A DNA stretch of 64,000 nucleotides from Glaciecola sp. GTDB taxonomy: Bacteria; Pseudomonadota; Gammaproteobacteria; Enterobacterales; Alteromonadaceae. The position numbers and the translations under genes were made by a program. Below, one piece after another: positions 1 through 8,951 of the stretch. The DNA lies in contig JAQWNF010000023.1 of the NCBI GenBank assembly GCA_029246415.1, positions 244,572 to 308,571 on the forward strand, in the 5' to 3' direction. Position 1 is the stretch's first letter; every line of letters starts with the position of its first letter. The notes beneath the pieces are model-generated. The model was not told the DNA's origin. It saw only the letters and a list, made by a program, of their open reading frames with translations, and ran no database searches.

Positions 1-331
1 CCGCACCATCAGCTTTTATAACAACTGGGCGCGTTGGGTTATTTTGTATTTCTGCTGTCACTAACGCTTGAATATCAGGACGCGTTAACGCCTGTTTAGG
101 TGTGTCACCAATATTCAGGTAATACAAACCGCTCTTGTCCATTGACGCAATGAGTGGAGGGATCTCTTCTTGTTCAATCGGCTGCGCGTCGGCTTGTGGC
201 AGGTCTACTTTTACCCCTTGCGTCACCAAAGGCGCAGTCACCATAAAAATAATCAACAGCACTAGCATTACATCAATATAAGGAACAACATTGATTTCGG
301 AAACAGGCTTACGTCTTTTACGTTGATACAT
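1..331 (-). CDS. tolR: TolR, Tol-Pal proton-channel subunit (partial, 3' end outside window)
   Basis: The first 110 codons are present; the rest lies beyond base 1. TolR pairs with TolQ in the inner membrane to use the proton-motive force to energise TolA during outer-membrane constriction at division. The N-terminus is basic, followed by one transmembrane helix at about residues 14-38 that carries the conserved channel aspartate (D20, in PYIDVMLVLL). A periplasmic ExbD/TolR domain follows. The ATG at 331 lies two bases beyond the tolQ stop, so the two are almost certainly translationally coupled. The length of the missing part cannot be judged. Confidence 0.93.
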   Translation of the reverse strand, partial: MYQRKRRKPVSEINVVPYIDVMLVLLIIFMVTAPLVTQGVKVDLPQADAQPIEQEEIPPLIASMDKSGLYYLNIGDTPKQALTRPDIQALVTAEIQNNPTRPVVIKADGA

Positions 332-333
332 AC

Positions 334-1011
334 TTAAGACTCTTTTGTAATCGCTTGACGTTGCAATATCGCTGCAAACTCTTCCATAAAGTTGATATAG
401 CCATTTTCAATTTTTTCGACTTGATTACTAAATCGATTGTATGCAATCACGGCTGGGATAGCAGCGAATAAGCCTATTGCAGTGGCGATTAGCGCTTCTG
501 CAATACCTGGAGCAACCATTGCCAACGTAGCCTGTTGTACTTGCCCTAACGCAATAAACGCATTCATGATGCCCCATACAGTGCCAAACAATCCAATATA
601 CGGAGAAATCGACCCCACCGTTGCTAGAAACGGTAATTTAGATTCCAACGTATCGACTTCACGCGACAAGGCCACGCGCATTGCACGGCTACTTCCTTCT
701 ACGACAATATCACCTTGCGCTTCTGATTTGCGCAAACGAACAAACTCGCGAAAACCGGCAACAAATATACTGTGAATACCACTCACTCTCGCTTGAGCAC
801 TGAGCTCTTGAAACAGTTTGTTTAAATCCGTTCCTGACCAAAACTGCTCTTCAAACTGCACTAACGTCGCTTTAGCGGAATTAAGTGCTCGTGTACGTTG
901 AACAATAAATGCCCAAGATACAATCGAAGCGGCGAGTAATAGTATCATGACCAATTTAACAACTAAACTTGCTTGTAAAAACAAGCCAATAAATGACATA
1001 TCATGCGACAC
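334..1011 (-). CDS. tolQ: TolQ, Tol-Pal proton-channel subunit
   Basis: 225-residue inner-membrane protein of the MotA/TolQ/ExbB family, usual length for TolQ. Three transmembrane helices are visible at about 12-36, 128-152 and 170-192, with a cytoplasmic loop between the first two. The channel-lining threonines of the family are in place (T144 in GLFGTVWG, T177 in IATAIGL). It forms the proton channel with TolR and drives TolA. Its start overlaps the end of ybgC by 11 bases, and tolR follows after two bases, giving the standard ybgC-tolQ-tolR order. Confidence 0.97.
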   Translation of the reverse strand: MSHDMSFIGLFLQASLVVKLVMILLLAASIVSWAFIVQRTRALNSAKATLVQFEEQFWSGTDLNKLFQELSAQARVSGIHSIFVAGFREFVRLRKSEAQGDIVVEGSSRAMRVALSREVDTLESKLPFLATVGSISPYIGLFGTVWGIMNAFIALGQVQQATLAMVAPGIAEALIATAIGLFAAIPAVIAYNRFSNQVEKIENGYINFMEEFAAILQRQAITKES

Positions 1012-1411
1012 GTAGGCATTCCTTATATATATCTTTGGGGATAGCGCAGGGCTTCATCTGTGCAAGTTTGACGCACGCTACCTGAATCGTAGCTGAAACT
1101 AAGACACTATCTTGTTTTTTAATAGTTTGTGTAAAGACCATTGAGGCTTTTTTTAGTTCACTCAAGTTACTATAAACGGTGATTTCATCATCAAACTGCG
1201 CAGGGATATGATAATGCATATCAACATGACGCACGACAAACGCAATATCATGTTCAAGCAAAGCGTGTTGAGAAAACCCTAATGAACGCAGCCACTCGGT
1301 TCGGGCACGTTCAAAAAATTTTAAGTAGTTTGCATAATATACAATACCACCGGCATCCGTATCTTCGTAATATATACGAATTGGCAGGGTATTCAATGAC
1401 AAATCATCCAT
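1001..1411 (-). CDS. ybgC: YbgC, hotdog-fold acyl-CoA thioesterase of the tol-pal cluster
   Basis: 136-residue single-domain hotdog thioesterase. The family signature [17 protein letters not shown] is near the N-terminus, with the catalytic aspartate at D19. YbgC proteins hydrolyse short or acyl-carrier-linked acyl thioesters and are thought to link phospholipid metabolism to the Tol-Pal complex. The gene is first in the ybgC-tolQ-tolR set, overlapping tolQ by 11 bases, so it probably carries the operon promoter in the 126-base gap between it and ruvB. The assignment is secure; the physiological substrate is not shown by sequence. Confidence 0.95.
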   Translation of the reverse strand: MDDLSLNTLPIRIYYEDTDAGGIVYYANYLKFFERARTEWLRSLGFSQHALLEHDIAFVVRHVDMHYHIPAQFDDEITVYSNLSELKKASMVFTQTIKKQDSVLVSATIQVACVKLAQMKPCAIPKDIYKECLRVA

Positions 1412-1445
1412 TAGAAAAACTAATCCTATATGTACAAATTAATTC

Positions 1446-1505
1446 AATTGAACAAATTGGCAATCACAGTAAAATACGCTACATAGATTGAGTGTTTGTT
1501 CAATT
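1446..1505. repeat. Separated inverted repeat in the ybgC promoter region
   Basis: An 11-base sequence AATTGAACAAA (1446-1456) is repeated in inverted orientation as TTTGTTCAATT (1495-1505), with 38 bases between. It lies upstream of ybgC, where the tol operon promoter is expected. It could be a paired operator or chance in AT-rich DNA; no regulator is recognised. Confidence 0.4.
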
Positions 1506-1537
1506 TGTATTCCTTTTAGTAGTTATTATATAACTTT

Positions 1538-2560
1538 TTAGCCCACTTCATTGTGGGCTTTTTTTGGCTGAAAGCCCAAGTGTTCATAAGCTCTTGCGGA
1601 TGCAATACGTCCACGTGGCGTGCGTTGCAAGAAACCTTGTTGGATCAAAAACGGTTCAATCACATCTTCAATCGTTTCTTTTTCTTCGCCAATCGCTGCC
1701 GCCAAATTATCTAATCCAACCGGTCCGCCATCAAACTTATCAATAATCGCATCGAGTAATTTTCGATCCATAAAGTCAAATCCGACTTTATCCACATCTA
1801 ACATATCTAATGCTAAACCGGCGATATTTTCATCAACACGACCATCCGACTTGATTTCTGCATAATCTCTAACTCGGCGTAATAGTCGATTAGCGATACG
1901 CGGTGTGCCACGTGCACGTTTAGCTATCTCTAATGCACCTTCTTCAACCATTTCGACATTTAGATATTTCGCTGAACGCATAATAATATCGGTTAAATCC
2001 GTAATATTATAAAACTCTAAACGTTGTACTATGCCAAAGCGATCGCGTAATGGCGATGTCAGCGAGCCCGCACGGGTTGTGGCTCCAACCAAAGTAAATG
2101 GGGCTAAATCAAGTTTAATTGAACGCGCAGCGGGTCCTTCACCAATCATAATATCGATTTGGTAATCTTCCATCGCAGGATACAGGACTTCCTCTACAAC
2201 AGGGCTTAAACGATGAATTTCATCAATAAACAAGACATCGTTTTCTTCTAAATTGGTTAACAGTGCAGCGAGATCTCCGGCTTTTTCTAATACCGGGCCA
2301 GATGTCGTTTTGATGTTTACATCCATCTCGTTAGCAATGATATTGGCTAATGTTGTTTTACCGAGTCCAGGTGGACCAAAAATCAATACATGATCAAGGG
2401 CATCTTTACGCTTACGCGCCGCCTCGATAAAAATCGACATCTGCTCACAGACCGTATCCTGTCCTGTATAATCAGCTAATGTTTTGGGACGAATGGCACG
2501 GTCAACCGCTTCATCATCACGACTACCTGTGGCTTGGATCAAACGATCTTCTTCAATCAT
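1538..2560 (-). CDS. ruvB: RuvB, Holliday-junction branch-migration ATPase
   Basis: 340-residue AAA+ motor that pumps DNA through the RuvA-bound Holliday junction. Walker A is GPPGLGKT (about residues 62-69), Walker B is LFIDEIHR (about 111-118), and the arginine-finger region [18 protein letters not shown] follows. The C-terminal winged helix is present ([16 protein letters not shown]). I chose the ATG at 2560 because an AAGAG Shine-Dalgarno lies five bases upstream; a GTG two codons earlier would sit on top of it. RuvA is immediately upstream, so ruvC-ruvA-ruvB appear to form one transcription unit. Confidence 0.97.
   Translation of the reverse strand: MIEEDRLIQATGSRDDEAVDRAIRPKTLADYTGQDTVCEQMSIFIEAARKRKDALDHVLIFGPPGLGKTTLANIIANEMDVNIKTTSGPVLEKAGDLAALLTNLEENDVLFIDEIHRLSPVVEEVLYPAMEDYQIDIMIGEGPAARSIKLDLAPFTLVGATTRAGSLTSPLRDRFGIVQRLEFYNITDLTDIIMRSAKYLNVEMVEEGALEIAKRARGTPRIANRLLRRVRDYAEIKSDGRVDENIAGLALDMLDVDKVGFDFMDRKLLDAIIDKFDGGPVGLDNLAAAIGEEKETIEDVIEPFLIQQGFLQRTPRGRIASARAYEHLGFQPKKAHNEVG
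1540..1565 (+). terminator. Terminator-like hairpin reading on the plus strand, inside the ruvB 3' end
   Basis: AGCCCAC (1540-1546) and GTGGGCT (1553-1559) pair perfectly around a six-base loop and are followed by seven T residues on the plus strand. On the minus strand, where ruvB is read, the bases after the stem are TAAAAAG, so it does not look like a ruvB terminator. The stem encodes the last codons of ruvB. Confidence 0.6.
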
Positions 2561-2598
2561 ACACACTCTTATTATTTATCAATGGCCATTTTACGACA

Positions 2599-3225
2599 CT
2601 ATACCATAGCTCTCAGGGCTTCACGGATCAGTTGTTCACTGGTCATATCATCTTGATAAACCGACTGAATAATCTTACTGGCAACGGGCGGCTTATACCC
2701 TAGCGCGACTAAGGCACTTAACGCTTCTTCACGGGTATCATTCGTTTGCACAAACATACTACCTTGTTCTGCCGAGGCGGAAACAGGCAAACTCATTGCC
2801 GCACCTGGATTACTTAAGGTTAATTTAGCTAATCGGTCTTTAAGTTCTACTACTAAGCGCTCAGCTGTTTTTTTACCGACACCAGGTATTTTTACTAATG
2901 AGGTGACATCTTCATAACCGACCGCTCGGATCAAATCTTGGACACTCATGCCTGAAAGGATTGTAATCGCAAGTTTAGGTCCTACACCATTAGCCTTGAT
3001 CAATTCTCGAAAAACTAAGCGTTCTTGTTTTTCAATAAAACCAAACAATAATTGTGCATCTTCTCTAACTACAAAATGAGTAAATACCGTGACCGTTTCA
3101 CCTTCAGCCGGTAAACCATAAATACTATGCATCGACATACTGATTTCATAACCCACTCCACCGGCTTGGATCATGATCTCAGGGGGTTGTTTTGCTAATA
3201 ACGTACCGGTAATTAATCCAATCAT
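2599..3225 (-). CDS. ruvA: RuvA, Holliday-junction DNA-binding protein
   Basis: 208 residues, normal for RuvA. The OB-fold begins MIGLITGTLL, the two helix-hairpin-helix segments include LIKANGVGPKLAITILSG and KIPGVGKKTAERLVVELKDRL, and a flexible linker leads to the RuvB-binding C-terminal domain (EEALSALVALGYKP). RuvA tetramers hold the four-way junction open and load RuvB. The reading frame is open for 44 further codons upstream, overlapping ruvC, but the family start and length support the ATG at 3225. The gene lies 38 bases upstream of ruvB. Confidence 0.97.
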   Translation of the reverse strand: MIGLITGTLLAKQPPEIMIQAGGVGYEISMSMHSIYGLPAEGETVTVFTHFVVREDAQLLFGFIEKQERLVFRELIKANGVGPKLAITILSGMSVQDLIRAVGYEDVTSLVKIPGVGKKTAERLVVELKDRLAKLTLSNPGAAMSLPVSASAEQGSMFVQTNDTREEALSALVALGYKPPVASKIIQSVYQDDMTSEQLIREALRAMV

Positions 3226-3278
3226 AATGCTCTCATTAATGCTTATTGTGTTAGTTATAATGCTGCTTGTATTTTTGT

Positions 3279-3797
3279 CTAACGTAATCGTCCACGTGCA
3301 ATACGGGTGACTTTGCCAGCCATTGCCACTAAGTTTTGGCGTGTGTGGCCATGACACAAGGCAACGGCTAAAGCATCAGCGGCATCGGCTTGTGGTGTAC
3401 CAGGGAGTTTCAATAAATACTTAACCATGTGTTGAACTTGGGTTTTATCTGCGCCCCCATTGCCCACCACTGATTGTTTAATTTGTCTTGCAGCGTACTC
3501 GCTCACAGGCAAATCAAATTGTGTGGCGGCGACGATTGCTGCACCTCTGGCTTGGCCCAGTTTTAATGCTGAATCTGGGTTTTTAGCCATAAACACTTGT
3601 TCAATGGCAAATTCTTTTGGTTGGTATTGAGAGATGATTTCACCCACCCCTTGAAATACTTGTTGTAAGCGCCCCGCTAGTTCATCCCCTGATAAACGAA
3701 TGCAACCACTTGCGACGTATGTAAATTTATTACCGGTTTGTTCAATCACCCCGTACCCGGTGATCCTTGAACCAGGATCTATCCCTAACAAAATCAT
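3279..3797 (-). CDS. ruvC: RuvC, Holliday-junction resolvase
   Basis: 172-residue endonuclease that cuts the junction symmetrically within RuvAB. All four catalytic acids of the RNase-H-like fold are present: D7 (LLGIDPG), E66 (FAIEQVF), D138 and D141 ([14 protein letters not shown]). Length matches the family. The start overlaps the end of nudB in an ATGA arrangement, suggesting coupled translation. The ruvC-ruvA-ruvB order downstream of aspS and nudB lacks the yebC gene found between nudB and ruvC in Escherichia coli. Confidence 0.97.
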   Translation of the reverse strand: MILLGIDPGSRITGYGVIEQTGNKFTYVASGCIRLSGDELAGRLQQVFQGVGEIISQYQPKEFAIEQVFMAKNPDSALKLGQARGAAIVAATQFDLPVSEYAARQIKQSVVGNGGADKTQVQHMVKYLLKLPGTPQADAADALAVALCHGHTRQNLVAMAGKVTRIARGRLR

Positions 3798-4243
3798 ACG
3801 TTATCTACCTGATCAGGCACAAATTGCGCGATTGCTTGGGCATTTGTTTCAGACCACACCTTTGCTATTGCTGATGCTTTGGGCAGCCACATATGGTCGG
3901 TATGTTCAGTTAAGGTGATTGGGTGTTGTGAGTCAACTTGCACACAAAAAACATGCTCAAAGTTAAACTTAGTTCCTTCAGGATAGCGGTACAACCACTT
4001 TTCACGGATTGCGAATTGATTGACTTGATGACAATTTTGAATGACGTGTCGATGGGGCGCTAACACTAAGCCGGTTTCTTCAGCGACTTCGCGATAAGCC
4101 GTTTCAATCGGTTGTTCATGGACTTCAATCGTCCCAGTTACCGATTGCCAAAACTCAGCATCATCGTCGCGTTGCATGACCAGCACATGATGATGCTGGT
4201 CATATATCACAACTAATACAGACTCGGGTCGTTTTAGCGACAT
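3794..4243 (-). CDS. nudB: NudB, dihydroneopterin triphosphate diphosphatase (Nudix)
   Basis: 149-residue Nudix hydrolase. The Nudix box is complete, running from G37 to L59 with the REVAEETGL core, so metal-dependent pyrophosphate cleavage is expected. NudB removes pyrophosphate from dihydroneopterin triphosphate, the committing step of folate synthesis. Assignment to NudB rather than another Nudix family rests on the N-terminal [11 protein letters not shown] region, the length, and the position between aspS and ruvC. It sits seven bases after aspS and overlaps ruvC by four bases. Confidence 0.9.
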   Translation of the reverse strand: MSLKRPESVLVVIYDQHHHVLVMQRDDDAEFWQSVTGTIEVHEQPIETAYREVAEETGLVLAPHRHVIQNCHQVNQFAIREKWLYRYPEGTKFNFEHVFCVQVDSQHPITLTEHTDHMWLPKASAIAKVWSETNAQAIAQFVPDQVDNV

Positions 4244-4250
4244 TGGGGCC

Positions 4251-6023
4251 TTATTCAGCTTCTGGTTCTGGCTTTACTGTCGATGCAATAGCCAACTCGG
4301 CTAACTGCTCAGCACTGGCAACACCCGGTGCAGACGTTAACGGACAAGCTGCCGTTGCTGTTTTAGGGAAAGCCATGACATCACGGATTGATGCGGTGTC
4401 AGTCATTAACATAACCAAACGGTCTAAACCAAATGCTAGACCTGCATGCGGCGGTGTACCGTATTGTAATGCTTCAAGTAAGAAACCAAATTTGCTTTGC
4501 GCTTCTTCTTTAGAAATACCTAAAATATCAAATACCGTCGCTTGCATGTCTTGTTGATGGATACGTACCGAACCACCACCTAATTCACACCCATTAAGTA
4601 CCATGTCGTAAGCGTTGGATAAGGCGTTCGCCGGATCCGCTTTAAGCGCCTCTGGTGATAAATCACGCGGAGCAGTAAATGGATGATGCAGTGCATGATA
4701 CTGACCGTCAAATTCTTCAAACATAGGGAAGTCAACAACCCATAATGGCTTCCACTCACCTTGATTAAGGTTAAAGTCATTACCGACTTTCAAACGCAAC
4801 GCACCTAATGCTTCGGTTACGACGGAGTAAGTGTCAGAACCAAATAATAAAATATCACCGTCTTTGGCATCTGCTGCAGTGAGTAATTGTGCGATGACTT
4901 CTGGCGTTAAGAACTTAGCAATCGGTGATTGTACGCCTTCTGCGCCTTTAGACACATCGTTGATTTTCATCCAAGCAAGTCCTTTGGCACCATAAATGCC
5001 AACGAAATTGCCATATTCATCTAATTGTTTACGTGACAAGCTTGCTCCGCCTGGGACACAAATCATCGCCACTCGACCTTTAGGATCATTCGCAGGACCA
5101 GAGAACACCTTAAACTCGACGTCAGACATAATCTCAGCGACATCAATCAGTTGTAACGGATTACGTAAATCCGGTTTATCCGAACCATATAAACGCATTG
5201 CATCTGCATACGTCATACGCGGGAAATCACCTAAGTCAACATCAAGCATCTTGACAAATAACTCACGGATCATGCGCTCTGCAATCGACATTACACCATC
5301 TGCATCTAAGAAAGTGGTTTCGATATCGATTTGGGTAAATTCAGGCTGGCGGTCAGCACGTAAATCTTCATCACGGAAACATTTAACGATTTGGTAATAC
5401 TTGTCCATACCCGACATCATCAACAATTGTTTAAATAACTGAGGTGACTGCGGTAGAGCAAAAAATTGGCCTTTATGAGTACGCGAAGGTACCAAATAAT
5501 CACGTGCGCCCTCTGGGGTCGCTTTGGTCAAAATCGGCGTTTCAATATCTAAGAAATCTTGGTCTTCTAGAAAACGGCGAACCGCACCGGTGACCTTTGA
5601 ACGAAAGACTAAACGTTCAGTCATGACTGGACGACGTAAATCTAAATAACGATATTTTAGACGCTGTTCTTCAGAGTTTTCTTGGTTCCAATCCAGCGGT
5701 AACGGCGCTGATTTATTAAAAATCTCTAGCTCTTTACCTAAGATCTCAATCGCACCTGTGTTCATGTCAGTATTAACTTGTGACTCTGGGCGCGCTCTTA
5801 CGCGACCGGTAATCGAAACACAAAATTCGTTACGCACACTGTTTGCAGTGGCAAACACATCCGCCACATCCGGATCGAACACAACTTGTACGATCCCTTC
5901 ACGATCACGGATATCTAAAAATATAACGCCACCAAGATCACGGCGCTTGTTTACCCAACCGTTAATGGTGACCGTTTGGTCGATGAATGATGCATCAATG
6001 TTGCCGCAATAATCTGTGCGCAT
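4251..6023 (-). CDS. aspS: Aspartyl-tRNA synthetase
   Basis: 590 residues, typical of the bacterial class II enzyme. An N-terminal OB-fold anticodon-binding domain (about 1-110) precedes the catalytic core with the bacterial insertion (GAD) domain at about 290-420. Class II motif 2 is [18 protein letters not shown], and motif 3 is the C-terminal [13 protein letters not shown] use the ATG at 6023 ([10 protein letters not shown], the family start); a TTG or ATG further upstream would add 16 unconserved residues. It probably heads the nudB-ruvC-ruvA-ruvB group. Confidence 0.97.
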   Translation of the reverse strand: MRTDYCGNIDASFIDQTVTINGWVNKRRDLGGVIFLDIRDREGIVQVVFDPDVADVFATANSVRNEFCVSITGRVRARPESQVNTDMNTGAIEILGKELEIFNKSAPLPLDWNQENSEEQRLKYRYLDLRRPVMTERLVFRSKVTGAVRRFLEDQDFLDIETPILTKATPEGARDYLVPSRTHKGQFFALPQSPQLFKQLLMMSGMDKYYQIVKCFRDEDLRADRQPEFTQIDIETTFLDADGVMSIAERMIRELFVKMLDVDLGDFPRMTYADAMRLYGSDKPDLRNPLQLIDVAEIMSDVEFKVFSGPANDPKGRVAMICVPGGASLSRKQLDEYGNFVGIYGAKGLAWMKINDVSKGAEGVQSPIAKFLTPEVIAQLLTAADAKDGDILLFGSDTYSVVTEALGALRLKVGNDFNLNQGEWKPLWVVDFPMFEEFDGQYHALHHPFTAPRDLSPEALKADPANALSNAYDMVLNGCELGGGSVRIHQQDMQATVFDILGISKEEAQSKFGFLLEALQYGTPPHAGLAFGLDRLVMLMTDTASIRDVMAFPKTATAACPLTSAPGVASAEQLAELAIASTVKPEPEAE

Positions 6024-6053
6024 GGATCGTAAAACCTCAAAAACTAAGCGTAA

Positions 6054-6081
6054 AATACGCGTAAAAATCAATGCGCGTATT
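6054..6081. repeat. 8-bp dyad across the aspS transcription start region
   Basis: AATACGCG (6054-6061) and CGCGTATT (6074-6081) form a perfect inverted repeat with a 12-base spacer. It overlaps the -10 element on one side and the 5' leader on the other, so it could act as an operator or fold as a leader hairpin. Confidence 0.45.
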
Positions 6082-6084
6082 ATA
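6079..6084 (-). promoter_or_regulatory. aspS: Probable -10 element of the aspS promoter
   Basis: On the minus strand a perfect TATAAT is followed by the GC-rich discriminator ACGCGC, about 55 bases upstream of the aspS start. No good -35 hexamer is seen at the ideal spacing. A GC-rich discriminator is typical of stringently controlled translation genes; that regulation is inferred. Confidence 0.55.
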
Positions 6085-6124
6085 AACTATTGAGAACAGA
6101 TGCCTAGTGATTACGGTAAAAAGA

Positions 6125-7465
6125 TTATGAATGCCTGAAACTCGCCGCATCTAATTCGTGTTTTTTGAGTAATTTATGTAAATCACTGCGGTTTCTGCCA
6201 GCCAAGAACGCAGCCCTTGTCACATTGCCATCAGTCATATTTAATAACTTGCGAAGATACGTGTGTTCAAATGCATCCCGTGCATCGCTCAAATTTGGCC
6301 ATGTCGAACGATTTGCCGATAGCGCTTGCTCCACAAGATGTTTAGGAATAATCGTCGTCTCTGCTAACGCCACGCATTGCTCGATCACATTGACTAATTG
6401 ACGTACATTACCAGGCCAATTACTGGTTACTAATAACTGAATGGCATCATCTGAAAAGGCAGTCACATCAACTTGATGCTTCGCGGCACTTTGGCGCAAT
6501 AACTCACGTGCTAATAGGGGAATGTCGTCAGAGCGATCTTTTAACGGCGGTAAGGTAAAATTAACCACATTAAGTCGGTAATATAAATCTTCCCTAAACT
6601 GCTGCTCATGCATGGCTTGTTGTAAATCTTTATGCGTCGCTGAAATCACTCGAACATCGATATTAAACGACTGGCTCGCGCCGACCGGCCGGATTTGCTG
6701 CTCCTGTAACGCCCGTAACAATTTAACTTGCAACGACATCGGCATATCACCGATTTCATCTAAAAACAGTGTGCCTCCATCCGCTTCTTTAAACAAACCT
6801 GGCGAAGCAAGAACCGCCCCTGTAAACGCGCCTTTGGTGTGCCCAAACAATTCAGATTCCAGTAAATTTTCAGGAATAGCGCCGCAGTTAATGGCTATAA
6901 AAGGATGATCAGCTCGCGAGCTTGCTGAATGAATGGCCTGAGCCAACACTTCTTTACCGGTTCCGCTCGCTCCTGTAATTAACACACTCACATCACGTTG
7001 TGCAATGCGCCCAGCTTTATCCAACAAACTCAGCATTTTGTCATTGCGCGTGATAATGTTTTTGGCCCAGTGATTTTCGTTCGCAACCGGCTTTTGAGTC
7101 GCGATGCTACTGAGCACTTTGTGTAATTCTTGGTGATCAATCGGTTTGGTAATAAACCCATACATGCCTAATTTGGTCGCAGCAATCGCGTCTTGAATAG
7201 TGCCATGCGCAGTAATTAATATGACCGGTAACGTCGGAAATGACGCTTTAATCTGATCAAACAACATCATCCCATCAATATTTGGCATGCGTAAATCACT
7301 GATGACTACATCAACGGGAAACTGCTGCAATAATTGCATCGCTTTGGCTCCATCATCAGTGCTGATAATTTGATAGCCCTGCTGTTCCAATCTTATTGTT
7401 AGTAAACGCAACAAGGCTTGATCATCATCGACCAATAAAATGCTCATATTATTGTCGTTATTCAA
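6125..7465 (-). CDS. glrR: GlrR-type sigma-54-dependent response regulator
   Basis: NtrC-family activator. The receiver domain carries the acidic cluster VDDD and phospho-acceptor aspartate in VVISDLRMP (about residue 57) and the lysine of FITKP. The AAA+ domain has Walker A GASGTGKE (about 165-172), the sigma-54 contact GAFTGA (about 212-217) and Walker B LFLDEI. A Fis-type helix-turn-helix ends the protein. An AAGGAG Shine-Dalgarno at about 7472-7477 favours the TTG at 7465 (six-base spacing); a GTG at 7468 and an ATG at 7447 are alternatives. It overlaps glrK. In E. coli GlrR activates the small RNA glmY; targets here are unknown. Confidence 0.85.
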   Translation of the reverse strand: MNNDNNMSILLVDDDQALLRLLTIRLEQQGYQIISTDDGAKAMQLLQQFPVDVVISDLRMPNIDGMMLFDQIKASFPTLPVILITAHGTIQDAIAATKLGMYGFITKPIDHQELHKVLSSIATQKPVANENHWAKNIITRNDKMLSLLDKAGRIAQRDVSVLITGASGTGKEVLAQAIHSASSRADHPFIAINCGAIPENLLESELFGHTKGAFTGAVLASPGLFKEADGGTLFLDEIGDMPMSLQVKLLRALQEQQIRPVGASQSFNIDVRVISATHKDLQQAMHEQQFREDLYYRLNVVNFTLPPLKDRSDDIPLLARELLRQSAAKHQVDVTAFSDDAIQLLVTSNWPGNVRQLVNVIEQCVALAETTIIPKHLVEQALSANRSTWPNLSDARDAFEHTYLRKLLNMTDGNVTRAAFLAGRNRSDLHKLLKKHELDAASFRHS

Positions 7466-8873
7466 CACTGACTCCTTGATACGGTAATACTATTCGGAAA
7501 CATACATCGGCATAATCTACATCTGCTAATGACACATTGCCATTGAGTAATCTCGCGCACTCATCCACAATCGATAATCCGAGTCCCGCTCCAATAATTT
7601 TATCATTGCGCTGTGTGTTACCGCGTGAAAACGGTTGAAATAGATTAGCAACGGACTCTTGCGATAATGCGGCACCACTATTGGCGACTTCGATTACTAT
7701 CTTGCCATTTAACTCTGAGATTTTAATAAAAATAGGATGGTGTTTTTTGCCATGTGCTAAGGCATTAGACACTAAGTTATCCAGCATTCTTCGAATTAGC
7801 TCAGCATCACTAAACGCTGTTATCTGAGTCATATCGACGATCGGGTGGATCCCGACTTGATCTAAGGCCAAACGATTATCACGCAAACATTCATCCACGA
7901 CCAACGCCAAATCAACGTTGTCATAGTGTGGCGAGATTTGTTGCAGTAATGTATTGTAATCGAGTAGTCGCTCCACCAAAATATTCAACCGTTTGGCACT
8001 CGCATTGAGCAACATGACGACTTCTTTTTGCTCCGGCGACAAACGCCCAACCACTTCCTCTCCTAATAAAGCACAACCTTCGTTAACACTTGCTAAAGGG
8101 GTTTTTAATTCATGTGCAGCATGGCGTAACATGGCGTTACGCAAATCATCAAGTTTATGGTATTTTTTTTGTAGTTTTTTGATATCTGCTTCAACCGTTT
8201 GATACATTTTAGGCAATGGTTTACTGGGTTGTTTAAGGCTATGAAATTTGGCGGAGTTATCAACATTTTGAATTAAGCCTGAAATATACTGCAACGGACT
8301 AATAAATGAGTGATTGATCAACATCATTATCAACACTGCTGCAATTAAAATAAAAACAAGATACTTGTTTATAGCAACATCCAGTGCCAACTCAGATTTA
8401 TGGTAACTACTGCGATTTTTATCCAATAACTCCAAGATATTATGCACCAATAAGTCACTTTGATTACTCAGCACCTGAACTTGCTGCTCAATGAAATGTG
8501 CCTCAAGCACGATCGGGTAGCTTTGTAGGTTAGTTAAAATCAACCTAATTTGCTTACAACTCTCTGAGAACAACAAATCTAAACACAGAAAATCTAACTG
8601 ATAAAATAAATTTTCTAAATCGCTATCAACTCTCGGGTTAGATTGATTATTGTTGGTTTTAAAATGTTCAGTCAGGGGTGTTCTCAGTGCTGCAATATCT
8701 TTGGTAAAGGCAAAGGCTAAAAGTAACTTTGATTGTACGTTGAGTTGTTTATTAATTAAATTTTGGTAATTTTGCTCACGATGTTGCTTATCCACTTCCA
8801 ACACTCCCCAAATACAGGAGCTGGATATGAGCATCATAATGATCAACATTTGATTAAGCGAGAGTCGTGACAA
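7458..8873 (-). CDS. glrK: GlrK-type sensor histidine kinase
   Basis: 471-residue membrane kinase. Two transmembrane helices (about 7-24 and 171-190) flank a periplasmic sensor of roughly 145 residues. A HAMP-like linker leads to the dimerisation domain with phospho-acceptor H254 (RHAAHELKTPLASV), then an ATPase domain with NLVSNALAHG and GAGLGLSI. The start is a TTG at 8873, with AAGGG about ten bases upstream; no ATG precedes the first membrane helix. The regulator gene overlaps its end. The lipoprotein gene (yfhG/qseG) that separates glrK and glrR in enterobacteria is absent here. Confidence 0.85.
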   Translation of the reverse strand: MSRLSLNQMLIIMMLISSSCIWGVLEVDKQHREQNYQNLINKQLNVQSKLLLAFAFTKDIAALRTPLTEHFKTNNNQSNPRVDSDLENLFYQLDFLCLDLLFSESCKQIRLILTNLQSYPIVLEAHFIEQQVQVLSNQSDLLVHNILELLDKNRSSYHKSELALDVAINKYLVFILIAAVLIMMLINHSFISPLQYISGLIQNVDNSAKFHSLKQPSKPLPKMYQTVEADIKKLQKKYHKLDDLRNAMLRHAAHELKTPLASVNEGCALLGEEVVGRLSPEQKEVVMLLNASAKRLNILVERLLDYNTLLQQISPHYDNVDLALVVDECLRDNRLALDQVGIHPIVDMTQITAFSDAELIRRMLDNLVSNALAHGKKHHPIFIKISELNGKIVIEVANSGAALSQESVANLFQPFSRGNTQRNDKIIGAGLGLSIVDECARLLNGNVSLADVDYADVCFRIVLPYQGVSVE

Positions 8874-8951
8874 GCTAATTAATCCCTTAAATAGTCTTGT
8901 AAGCTAAGCATACAAACAACAATCACGCCAATTATTCAGCTGTAATCACAA

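Noticed and set aside
3226..3357. 44-codon N-terminal extension of ruvA
   Set aside because: It overlaps ruvC out of frame and is not part of the RuvA family, whose start is MIGLITGTLL.
4580..4780. 66-codon minus-strand ORF within aspS
   Set aside because: It is a different frame on the same strand as aspS, without a ribosome-binding site or conserved content.
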